Shown here in pieces: positions 10,426 to 20,870 of a stretch of DNA of 64,000 nt. The notes below the pieces were generated by a model, which saw only the letters and a list, made by a program, of their open reading frames with translations, made no database searches and was not told the origin of the DNA. Made by a program: the position numbers and the translations under genes. Every line of letters begins with the position of its first letter. The first letter of the stretch is position 1. Source of the DNA: Bombus terrestris (Eukaryota > Arthropoda > Insecta > Hymenoptera > Apidae); assembly GCF_910591885.1 (NCBI RefSeq), contig NC_063271.1, positions 10,161,001 through 10,225,000 on the forward strand, written 5' to 3'.

Positions 10426-13400
10426 ACTTAACCGTAAAAGCATCTATTTCAAAATTTCACGAGATATCGAGAGAGAATACCAAGGTACGAACTACGTGTC
10501 TTGACATTTAACGTGACAGTCAAATACGTTCGTAACTCTGAACAGGAAAACGAAGCGTCTCAAGCGAGACGAAACTTTGCTTAACTCGTCGAATCATCGA
10601 ATAACTTCTCACCGTGATCCTGCTTCTGTTAATTTGTCAACTCGAGAATACACTCTCAACCAGATAAACGTGACAGGAAATGATATGTGAATCCGACACG
10701 ACTGTATATTTCAACTTCCAACTATATATTGTGCATAATTCTGCTGCAACATTCCTGGGCAAGCACGTGCATCTTTGATCAAATTGTCGACAAGACGAAT
10801 TCACTTCAAACTTGGATATCTATATTAATTCCATTTCCTTTTAAAATTTTGCTTCCGATGGATCAAATTGATCTTAGAGGAAATTAACAGTTGAAAAGTA
10901 CTATTCCAGTTTGAAAATTATATTATTAAGTTAGAGTGAGTGATAAAATTATTCACGCAAACAAATATATGACAAGAAAGGAACGAAGCAAGGAGAAAAT
11001 GAAGAAATTTTTAATATTTTTTTAATCGGAATACGGATACGTAGTTAAGGGTCCGAAGAGTAATAAAATAATAAAAGATACGTACGAGAAAATTTACGGT
11101 TTCTAATTAAATATGAGAAAAAGAACGAATTATGATAAATTCTTGCATATATCCGCGTGAAGAAATTATTGGCACATTTTATAAATCTATATTTGAAAAA
11201 ATGATCTTTTTATTTTATATCGTATCGTTTCTATTCTTTTTTAAATTTAGATTAATTATAATTACAAGAAAAATGACTAATAAAAGTTAAAATCTTAATT
11301 TATCTGGCATGCAAATTTTCCTTAATGTATAACGCATTTATGAGAAACATCTTTTTACCATTTCACTCGCTGACCAAAAGTAAACTTCAGAAAATACTTC
11401 CACGTTCCTCATCGCGTAGCCAAAATGTTTGTTAGTTTACCTTAAAATCGAGATTTCTCAGAGGTTAAAGCAACGCGTGGCAAAATATTGATTCTCCGTC
11501 TTCTATCAACATAAACTCGTGCGAAAGCGTAGTGGTGGCCGGCTAGGAAAGCAATTTCCATAATCAACGAGCAATTTGTTGCAAAATTTTGCGTCTACCC
11601 TTGCTCTGCTTCAGACTCAACTCGAACCAACGAATCGCAGCGAGAAGTAGAATAACTTACACCTCATTATATCGCGCTATAGAAATATATCAGAATACAA
11701 AAAAAAGAAGTAGATATTTTATACTTATCGAATTAGAAATATAGAAAAATTTGTCGTATTAAATTATTCTGTAAACTTCGTAAAATCGTAAATTACATGG
11801 AAATAGAACCACGTAGAAAACGAGATACACGTAGTTAGAAAAAAAAAACGAACCAAATAAATCCATAAAACTTGCTACCAGTCGGAATTTTTAAAAAAGC
11901 AGAATCTGATTCGTAACGCGTCGTAAAGCGTGAAATAGCTTGAATAAAGTTACTTGGAGCGTTCTAACCTAGGAAGTTCGGAAAAAGGGAGGAAAACCAA
12001 CGGAAACAGGAAGCGTCAGGGTGGATATCGTACGAGTATATCCGGCGCCGGTTTTCTGATAGAATGCGCGATGAAAGGGTCGCTGAAAAGTGGCGATGTT
12101 AAGTGGCCTTCCCCGTGTATTTGCTCGCGTACAATGGGAATTACTTTGTCGAGACTCTTGCCTGTCCCCAAGTCATCGCCGTCTGCGTGCGAATGACTCT
12201 TGTATCGACATCCTCGAACTTTCCTCTCTCCATTCTCTTCCTTCCACTCCTTTTCTTCTTCAGAAGAACAGAACACGCAGAAAAGTATAAAATAGCAAAT
12301 CCGAAATTTTTTATATACAAGCGTGAGCACTATGAAGAGAAGACGAGACGATTGTATGAATACATGATACATTGTATGAATGTATTGCGATCTTTCCAAG
12401 AAATATTGGATATTGTGTCTGAAAAGAGGTTGCACGATAGTCTAGTGCGATATTCGACATCGTAGTAATATATTTTTGCATAGAAAATAATATAAATTAC
12501 AATTCTGATTTGTTTATAGGTTGATATCTTTGTTTCGATTTATATTAATTTACTCCAAAACATGGAAGATAGTACAAAAATAGTTTGAATATCTTTAGGT
12601 ACATATGCATTTTTTCACCTTCAAATTTTACATAAATACATAAACATTCTATACTTATTGCCATATAACTAGATACGTATGTGATTAACATCGATCTTAC
12701 GAACTATAGCTGTTTCAAATTCGTATTGTAGAATGGTATAAAAAATGTCAAACATCGTCAAGTTTTATTTTCTATATATGATTAATATTCTGATTCAAAT
12801 CGGTGGAAATATGCAAACTGCGATCAGAAAATACCTTCAAACTACCGGACAATAATATTAAAAATTTCAAATATCGTCAACTTTTACTTTCTGAGAACCC
12901 ATCCAATATAATCCATATTTTTTATCGACGAAATAGCTGGAAATTGTATCGAGGTTGTATTTTGAGCGACGTTCGGGTCACCGATTTTTTCCGATCTTCG
13001 CAGGTTAATCGTTTCCGTTTTTCACAATTTCAATTTGTTACCACGACCGCGCATAATTTTCAATCATTTTCGCCTCCTGGAAATCACGATCGATCCCTGA
13101 CGGTATACCACGCAACCACCGAAACATCGACGATGTTAATTAATAAATAAACGGTTGATTGCAGCGTGAATCCATTTTAATTAAAATCGAGATAGATCCG
13201 TCGATTTGCACGCGTTCTCCTTCCTTCTCTCTTTTTCCATCTCGTACATCTACGGATCGTGTTCGGGATAATCGATTGCAATGCTTTCTAATAAACCAAT
13301 TCTGTTGTTCATCAGACACTGATATCAGACTGTTTGCTTTTTCAATTAGTAAAAGTATGCGAATGCTTTCCATGGTACAGTCGTCTATTTTTATTGAAAT

Positions 13401-14885
13401 GGCAAGATATTTTTGTTTTGTTATGTTTAATTTTGTCATAGCTTTAATTCTAATTTATTATGTGTAATATATCTAGGTTTACATTAAAGATCGATAATTA
13501 TAGTATTCACTTAGAAGAAAGAGTTCTGCAAAGGATTGGTGACAATTTAAATACAAATTGTCGAAGAAAATTAGCTATGTTACCGTATGAACCAATTACT
13601 GTTTCTTTATCTTCATATCCGTGCAAACGTTTAAATAGAGATTCGTCTCGTTCTTTAAATACTATGGCGAATACTACAAATACTTTCGAGCTTCCGGACA
13701 TTCTTGCATATTATTATTACTATTTATTACGTTAATTATTTCCATCAGCGTAGAAATGAATTTATTATTTCTTTCATTCATTTTTCCATATTTAAAATAG
13801 CTGCTTGTTCACTTAACATATCCTACTCTTACATTATTGCATATTATATGGGTGTTATACATCCTTCCGTATTAAAATTTCCCATATACTCGTAAGCAAT
13901 CGCAGACTACATATATAACATTCTCAAAAAAGTAAAACTTTATTCATAAGAACCTGTTATAACTCCAAAACTGGTGATATTTAGATCCACATATTTATTA
14001 ATATTTTTGCTTGCTCTGACAAATAGTACATTCTTCTATTGATCCCATCATCAGAAATTTGATCCCATCATTTTAGAATTATATTTTCTTTTTTTTTTCT
14101 TAAACCTTCTCTCAGCTATCAGACATTATTTTAATGACATAGCAACGAAAGGGGCACGTAAACAGGAGCATCGATATTCCCCATGTCAATTGATAACCAG
14201 AGCCTCGTTGTTCAACGACGTTATATTATTTATTCGCTCTCGTTCACTTTCTAATTAAAATCTTCGTTTCGATGCCGTGTAAATTATCACGCGTCAACAA
14301 TCACGGTAATAACGATGAATGTCTGCTGGTTTTCTTGCCTCTTCCATGCGAAATGCCAGTCAGAGATCGAATGGAATATAGAATCGTTTTGCGATGACTG
14401 TGATTGTGTTCCAGGAAATATTGGAAATATTTGCCAATGGATGGATGTTTCGAGATAGGAACGTGTAATGTTAGAAAATAAGAGGTGGATTTTGCAGCAT
14501 TCCTCTCAGTTGACCGATTTACGTGCGAATTGTTTATTATTCTATAATATGAACTAGTAGTTTAAATAAAGATATAAATAATAACGTGGTAAACTAAGTG
14601 ACCATGGTATTTACAAATATAACTAATATTGTATAATTGTGGAATCTTGAAGATACATCTCTTTGCTGTAGCTGGGGTTTATCGCTAGTCCACTTCTAAT
14701 TCAATTTAGAACTAGCGTAGATACGATGTCATTGAAGAACTTTTATGTATATTGTCTTACAAAGGAACAAAAGCCGTATCAAAATAATAAATATTTCACC
14801 AGAAAAAAATTGCACAAATTGGAGATAAAATAAAGATTTGCAGAATGGGAAGAATATTTGATACCACGAGCCGTGTAAAATTATA
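10426..14885. other. Non-coding AT-rich region
   Basis: Several frames of 60-139 codons occur on both strands (the longest on the minus strand at 12016-12435), but they overlap one another, lack recognisable motifs, and none fits a plausible exon set. A block around 11500-11660 and one around 11940-12250 are less AT-rich and could be conserved non-coding DNA. Confidence 0.4.
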
Positions 14886-14966
14886 TTGGGCTGCCAACTA
14901 AATGATTGCGGATTTTGTCATTACCGCCTAAGGACAAAATCCGCAATCACTTAGTTGCCAACCGAT
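14886..14966. mobile_element. 81-bp mariner-type hairpin MITE
   Basis: Two arms, CAACTAAATGATTGCGG and its near-perfect inverse CCGCAATCACTTAGTTG, close on a short CATTACCGCCTAAGGA-type loop, with TA on both sides. The arm sequence is the terminal repeat type of insect mariner elements (TTGGGTTGGCAACTAAGTG). Almost no internal sequence remains, so the element is little more than its two ends. It cannot encode a transposase. Confidence 0.75.
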
Positions 14967-15242
14967 TAGAAACTAAATTAGAAGAAAGAACAGCGACGAA
15001 AAAGATATTAATTGAGTGTTTTGTCTCTGCTTGTATAACCGTAGTGTTAGAAAGCACGATACAATAACATAAATTGATTGGAAATAATTTGAAATCAGGT
15101 ATTGTATCAAAGCACCATCGACTCTTAATGTGTTCAATTCAACAACTAAATTAAATGCTCTTAACAAAGAATATTTTTATTGAAATCACATATCGTCGAA
15201 TCAACGTTCACGCGAACTCTATCTAAGTATTAGCTTGCAGTA

Positions 15243-15755
15243 TTAGATTTGAGAAACAGAATTCTAGCGATAAAAAGGGAACAGCCCATACAGTTTCAAC
15301 TACTTTCGTCGCGTGCACGTGTATACAAACATAGAAATATTTTTAATATTTCCGCATTGTAAAAATTACTGCACAAATAGAACAAGAAATTTTATTAAAT
15401 GGGATCATCCTTTACGATTAAAACTAAAAGGAAGCGAAGCTTGTATGCTCATAATGCAATACTTTCTCAGAGGTAAAAAATTCTTTGTTAGTGCTATGAG
15501 GTTTTTGTAAAAGTCGGCGAAAACTGACAGTTTTTACAGCCAGTGAAACGACGATTAAAACCTCCCTCAGTTTTATAGAATCGCCATTTGAATTTGCATA
15601 AGATCCCAGATATACGTACAATAGTATAGCATACAATAGCGACCAATTTCACTTGCAACAGAATATACGTATGAATGTAATTCAGTTTTCGGATTTTGTT
15701 TCATATATAGTGGCTAAAAAAATATTTGCACACCGCTGTCTTATCATAGCGTCTA
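15243..15755 (+). repeat. Dispersed repeat, inverted partner at 58994-59502
   Basis: Nearly identical in reverse complement to 58994-59502. Open frames at 15313 and 15653 recur as minus-strand frames at 59437 and 59096 with only a few substitutions, which reflects DNA identity and not proven coding. Near its right end, TA then TAGTGGCTAAAAAAATATT (15708 on) resembles a Tc1-type terminus. The copy abuts the mariner MITE at 15756. Confidence 0.75.
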
Positions 15756-15969
15756 TTAGGTCGTCCGAAAAGTTTCTTTCGTTGTATGAAGAAATAATAG
15801 ACGCACAACGTTTTTCGTTTTATATTATTTTGCCGAATTACGTACGATCCATTTCGTTCTGTTGAGATAAACACCGCGACATTTCACAGACTTGATTTCA
15901 GGTTTCTTTGAAGGTGCACTGTTGTAAAAAACACGTTTGCGAAAGAAAGATTCTTTTCGGACAACCTAA
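15756..15969. mobile_element. Mariner-type MITE, TTAGGT...ACCTAA ends
   Basis: Begins TTAGGTCGTCCGAAAAG and ends CTTTTCGGACAACCTAA, with TA on each side: a 17-bp terminal inverted repeat with one mismatch. About 214 bp with no transposase frame. Related copies lie at 42693-42884 and 58783-58993, sharing the internal CGCGACATTTCACA and CGTTTGCGAAAGAAAG segments. Confidence 0.8.
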
Positions 15970-16968
15970 TATTTCAATTCTACACGAGCCCCATAAAATC
16001 CCAATACAATATTACGATCGAAAGTATGAATTTTTATCGATTTAGGCAAAATTAAAGGATACAAAATTGTATATTCAATGTGCAAAAATATATAAAATAC
16101 GAAGAAGAAGAAATATAAAAAGCTTGTTAATACGACAGTATAATGTTTAATAGAGTTTAATAAAGTACCATGTTGGTGAATTAGTTTTGTAATAGGAAAA
16201 AACATAATAAAGAAACAAAGAAAAATACGTATATAATTGAATTCATAATACTTTTCCTACAATTTCATGCTAACCTTTTGACTAAACTTGTAAAACAATA
16301 TAATACTAACGCAAGATGATAATGTGTATTTGGAAACAGATAATTTGGACATTTGGATTAACTGGTCAGATCCATTTTCAACTTCTCTCGAATGGACGCT
16401 GATATCGAGTTAACCAGAATGGAGTTATTTCAAAAGCGTTTTGCTGCTAGGAAGACTGTTTTATCGTGTTCGCGTGCCTGTTGTTCAGAATTGTTGAATC
16501 TGAGACTCTCGTAAAGAGGATAGCAGAAGGACAGAACTAGGATGTGATCGATGGAATGCAGTAGCAACATGGGAAAGAGACTTGTAAAAGGGATTTGGAA
16601 TCTCTATGTTGTAGCTTTAAAATCTCTGGGAATTGGATCTTAATACAATTTAATCTCCAGCCTCAGAACGTTAGAATTTAATCCGAATTTTTAATATTTT
16701 AAATCTCAAGAAATGGAGTTTTAATCCCCGGAAATGTTGCGTTTTAATTTCCTAAATCATGCGTATTACATCTCAAAAAATTGAAAAAAAATCTAAATTA
16801 AAATCTTACACTTGATCCTTAAGTAATAGTCTTAAATATTATCAAATCGTTTACAGATTAAAATATAAACTTTGCATAACCTTTTCGTGTACGAATTATT
16901 CTCATTGTCTTAAGCTGTTATCTATGAAGAAGCCTCTCAAAAGTCAAACGAATCAATTTCACTTTTTA
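15970..16968. other. Non-coding stretch
   Basis: No gene recognised. The segment 16620-16800 has loosely repeated AATCTC and TTTTAAT motifs of low complexity. Confidence 0.4.
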
Positions 16969-17545
16969 TCAATTTCATTACGCAAACATACGATTAACCC
17001 CTTAATCTATGATTTACGTTCGAGAATTTTGACGCCCGAAAACGTAAACAAGCTCGCACTGCCTTCGAGCCATTCGCATAACTTGTGTAGTACGATGACC
17101 CGTACTATACCCGTAATATTTACGTTTGGCCCGATCATCTACCACAGGCTATGCCCATAGTTGTAGGTTAAGGGGTTAATATTCAATTGTCAAGAAATAA
17201 ATAAATTTGTTCAAGTCGGTTTGTTGTAAGACGATGACACAAATATAAAATCAATTTATGGGATTGATCGATGTTGTTCCCCACTTTTTCGCCACTTTGT
17301 ATGTTAAATTGCCAATTTTAAATATGTACCTACCAATTTAGTGGTAATTTAATTTAATTTAATTTCACTGCGCAAACATACAATTAATATTCAATTGTCA
17401 AGAAATAAATAAATTTGTTCAAGTCGGTTTGTTGTAAGACGATGACACAAATATAAAATCAATTTATGGGAGTGATCGATGTTGTTCCCAACTTTTTCGC
17501 CACTTTGTATGTTAAATTGCCAATTTTAAATATGTACTTACCAAT
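16969..17545 (+). repeat. Tandem direct duplication of about 185 bp
   Basis: Copy 1 spans 16969-17337 and copy 2 spans 17361-17545. Both share ACTTTTTCGCCACTTTGTAT and AGTCGGTTTGTTGTAAGACG with only a few differences. Copy 1 is longer because a 178-bp element with a duplicated TTAA interrupts it, while copy 2 has the uninterrupted site CAATTAATATTC at 17381. A short AATTT run separates the copies. Confidence 0.85.
16998..17175. mobile_element. piggyBac-like MITE with TTAA target duplication
   Basis: 178 bp starting CCCCTTAATCTA and ending TAGGTTAAGGGG (12-bp terminal inverted repeats, one mismatch), flanked by TTAA at 16994-16997 and 17176-17179. TTAA duplication and CCC-type ends are hallmarks of the piggyBac superfamily. 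The second half of the tandem duplication shows the empty site with one TTAA, which supports the boundaries directly. It encodes nothing recognisable; the open frame at 16924-17160 crosses its left border and is spurious. Confidence 0.8.
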
Positions 17546-18889
17546 ACATCTAGCAACTGCTAAACTTCTTTGGTTAAATTGTTACTCTATTTGAGTTTAA
17601 TTTATATGAATGAATAATTAATTCAATTACAGTGTGACTCATTTGACTATTCCTTCGCATCATTTTATAAACTCTCGACTTATCTTCTACCAGAAAAGAA
17701 ACTAGTTATCAGACTGCAAATTTATAATAGCCTAAGTGACTCTCATTCCTTCAATTCCGACCAGAAAATTAAGTATTTTTCTCATCAACCGTTCCAGGCG
17801 CTCTTCGAAATAACGAATTAAAGAAATCATTTAATTCCTGACAGAGTTCCATCTTACTTCCTTTTCCCCTAACAAGAGCAACGAGGAAACGAAGGTTAAT
17901 AATTTCATATAAAACAGCATCGTGAAACCATTGGTATATAATCGAGAACGATCGTTGGCTCGTAAAACAGAAAAAAAGAAAATAGCAATTAGCTCTTTTT
18001 ATAGGAATTAATCGATTAATTCATTTAAATTTTCCATTTTCTATAATATTAAAGGAAATGATATAGAAGTATTGATTATTCTAGTACATTTAAATTATAA
18101 AAAATAGATTGATTTATGAAAAGATCATATTATCGTTTACCAGAAGAATAATATCAAGATATTCTCCAAAATTAATTCTATAAGTAAGCTGTTTTTAAAA
18201 ATGAGAGTTTCATTAGTCTAAGAAATTATTTTATAATAAAATTATTTTATAAACACGTGTTACGATTCAAAAACTGTTTTCCTTTTTTTAATAGTAAACG
18301 TTACACATTGCAACATTTTACAAAATTTTAATAAAGAATATAAAGATCTAAATAATATTAACAAGATTAAAAAATGGAAGAAAAATTTTCTCACTGCTAC
18401 ATACACAGATAATCATATCTTCTTTATTTTATATACTGTACATATACTAAATATCATCCATCTAAAATCCACTTGTACCTCGTAAAAGTTTACACAAATC
18501 ATCGGGAAATTTGGAATTAATCGTCCATAGCAATAAATAGCATAGCAGCAAGAACTAAACAATATAACATTCAAAATTAAAGTAACAAATATCAAACAAA
18601 GCTACTTAAACATATTCAAATAACAACGTGAACTGTCTTCACAAATTCATAGCGAGTTTTAATTTTTAGAAATATACAACTATAGTTAACTATAAAAGCG
18701 AACTATATTCAACCTGTAACTTACAATTTAATTAATGCGAATATAATTAAATACAAAGTCAATGCAAAATCGACGAAATAATGTTCAAGATACGAGCAAC
18801 AAATATTGAATAAAACCGCTCGAATAATTCTAAACAACACCGTGAATCAATTTTTCTATTCCACAGTGAACTTCTCTAGCATCCGCTGT
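17546..18889. other. Non-coding AT-rich stretch
   Basis: No gene, RNA or repeat recognised. 18000-18350 is very AT-rich. Confidence 0.4.
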
Positions 18890-19200
18890 TTCTACAAAGT
18901 CGAAGCATGGCGCGTTTTTAACGCGTCTATCGATCATCAGTGGCCAATTAACCCCGTAGGCCGGGCCACCGGTTAATTGGAACAGCACGCATTGAAATGC
19001 GCATTCAGCTACGACACGCGCGCGTCGTCCTTCCGGAAATCGCTAATTAGCTGGTAAACTGGGGCCCGGACCAATCGCGATATCTTGAACGTCAAACGCC
19101 ACGGATTACCGAAATTCGTCGCGATAGAAACAGAGGAGATCGCATTATTCCCTAGGGCGCGTGCTCATTATCGTTCGACAACGACCACACAATGCGATTC
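18890..19200. other. GC-richer block with inverted repeat
   Basis: Markedly richer in C, G and CpG than its surroundings (CGGGCCACCGG, ACACGCGCGCGTCG, GGGGCCCGGACC). A perfect 10-bp inverted repeat, CCAATTAACC at 18944-18953 and GGTTAATTGG at 18971-18980, encloses a 17-base GC-rich loop. The TAATT cores resemble homeodomain binding sites. No open frame of note, so a regulatory or conserved non-coding element is plausible but unproven. Confidence 0.35.
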
Positions 19201-19327
19201 GAACGATCCAAATAGAACAATGTTGGTCTAGCTACACAATTTCTGTTTCCACGATTAGTCCACGTAGATTGTAAGCTCTTCAATCCGTATTTATCGAGAA
19301 AAATGAAGATGAAGCTTACACGAACTA

Positions 19328-19376
19328 TTTGTCATTACCATCTAATGACAAAATCCGCAATCACTTAGTTGCCAAC
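19328..19376. mobile_element. Truncated copy of the mariner-type hairpin
   Basis: The right arm AATCCGCAATCACTTAGTTG and the loop are kept, but the left arm is reduced to TTTGTCATTACC. The ends and TA duplication of the 81-bp family (14886, 34317, 60693) are incomplete here. Confidence 0.6.
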
Positions 19377-19480
19377 GCGATATCATTCGTTATCATTATC
19401 GTAATTATCGTTAGGATAGGAGGTTGTTTCTTATTATAGAAAATATTGTATATTACTTTTATAATTATACACTATTTATT

Positions 19481-19691
19481 GAGATATGTATAATTTTGTG
19501 TGCTAGACTAGATTAGCCGCGTAGTAGTGACACACGTATGTGAATATGAGTGTGTGCAAGTATGCGTATGCACGGTCTCAAAAAACAGATGAATGTAACT
19601 GTTCCGTTGGCAGTGTAATATGAAAGATGAGACAAAGAGAATGTTGAGACGCGTGCAAATGTATATCGACGAAGATCCTGGAAATCGTTTA
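19481..19691 (+). repeat. Dispersed repeat, inverted partner at 62950-63152
   Basis: Shares GAGATATGTATAATTTTGTG, ACAGATGAATGTAA and the GTGCAA/GTATATCGA-GAA segments with the reverse complement of 62950-63152 at roughly 75-80 percent by eye. In both copies the segment is followed by AT-rich DNA. The frame at 19620-19865 starts inside it and is probably not a gene. Family unknown. Confidence 0.65.
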
Positions 19692-20390
19692 TTAAATAAT
19701 TATAACTATTTTAATATTAATTCTAGGTGTAACCTTAGTGTTCCTTTACTTTTATTTCGGCAATTAAGATCCACAATTCTTAACGCTATTATTATATATG
19801 TAACTATTATATTATTGTATATTGTATATAATATCGTATATTATTATAGAAAATCGAAAATCTAAACGAGTTAACCGATTAATTTCTATAAAAAGAGCTC
19901 TTTTGTAATGCTAATTGCTATTTTCTTTTTCTTTTTTTTGTTTTACGAGCCGACGATTCTCATAGCGCAGATCGTGGAAATGCCTACATTTATTTGATGT
20001 AACTACAATAAGAGTAAGAATGTTAAAGGAAAGATTTCGTTAAAAAGTATCTTTTTATTAAATATCCTAGTACGGAGAAAATAATAGCCTATTATTCGAA
20101 CAATCTAAAAAATGCCCGAAACGAAGCTGTTTAAGGATATCTATGTTTGTTTGATATAAATTGATTGATTGAAATGAATAAGATACGCGATTAAATTATA
20201 TAGATTCAAGCAGAGGATTAAAGAAAATTGAAGAAGGGAAAATTTTACTTAAAAGCATCCTTGTATTAAATTTAAAAAAATCCGAACCATTTCTCGCCAA
20301 TAAATAAATAAAAGAAACCAACAAACGAATTTCTGCTTTAAGAATAAAAATAATAGAAATGTCGAATGAAACTAAACGACGTTCCTAAAT
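19692..20390. other. Non-coding AT-rich stretch
   Basis: Nothing recognised apart from T-rich runs near 19925. Confidence 0.4.
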
Positions 20391-20870
20391 ATTAAGAGAA
20401 CTCGACGACTGACGATTCAATCGTAGAACGGCAGAGGCGTCGAAATTCTAACGAACGAGCGTGGAACAGCGACCTAGTCGTCGAAACGACGTCACGTCGC
20501 ACGTGCCTCTGACAGATATCGTTTTCTCGGTCGTCCGGCGTTCCAACGATTCCCCGGTGATCGGTGCACTGGTAAAAACGGCCGAGGAACGAGACACCCA
20601 CCCGGTGCTCGATGAGTTGCCGCACGCGCGCCACCCGAACTCCGATCGAAACAACCAATTTCCGGAGACGTCGTCGGTCGCGACGTCGACCTAATGGCTC
20701 GTCCGACTCCTCGTTACGATGGAATCTAGTCGGACGCGACTGGAATCGAACGGAAACTGCGAACAAGAGAACTGTTGCACGAAACGATCCTCGGTTTTTG
20801 CCCTTGCAGGATGCATTTCGAAGCACTGAAATTTATCTCACGAGCTTCACTTTGAACGGTTGGTAATCTT
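20391..20870. other. CpG-rich island, possible promoter or first exon
   Basis: About 480 bases with many CG dinucleotides and frames open on both strands (minus 20826-20392, 144 codons; plus 20461-20694 and 20612-20866). The predicted peptides are arginine-rich and match no family I know, as expected from GC-rich DNA without selection on protein. It could be a gene start whose other exons lie outside the window. I do not call a gene. Confidence 0.35.

Noticed and set aside
12016..12435. 139-codon minus-strand frame as a gene
   Set aside because: Overlapped by frames of similar length on the plus strand, with no motif, no plausible splice context and a biased composition.
20740..20780. tRNA-like T-arm (GGAATCGAACGG on the plus strand)
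   Set aside because: No acceptor stem, D arm or anticodon arm could be folded around it.
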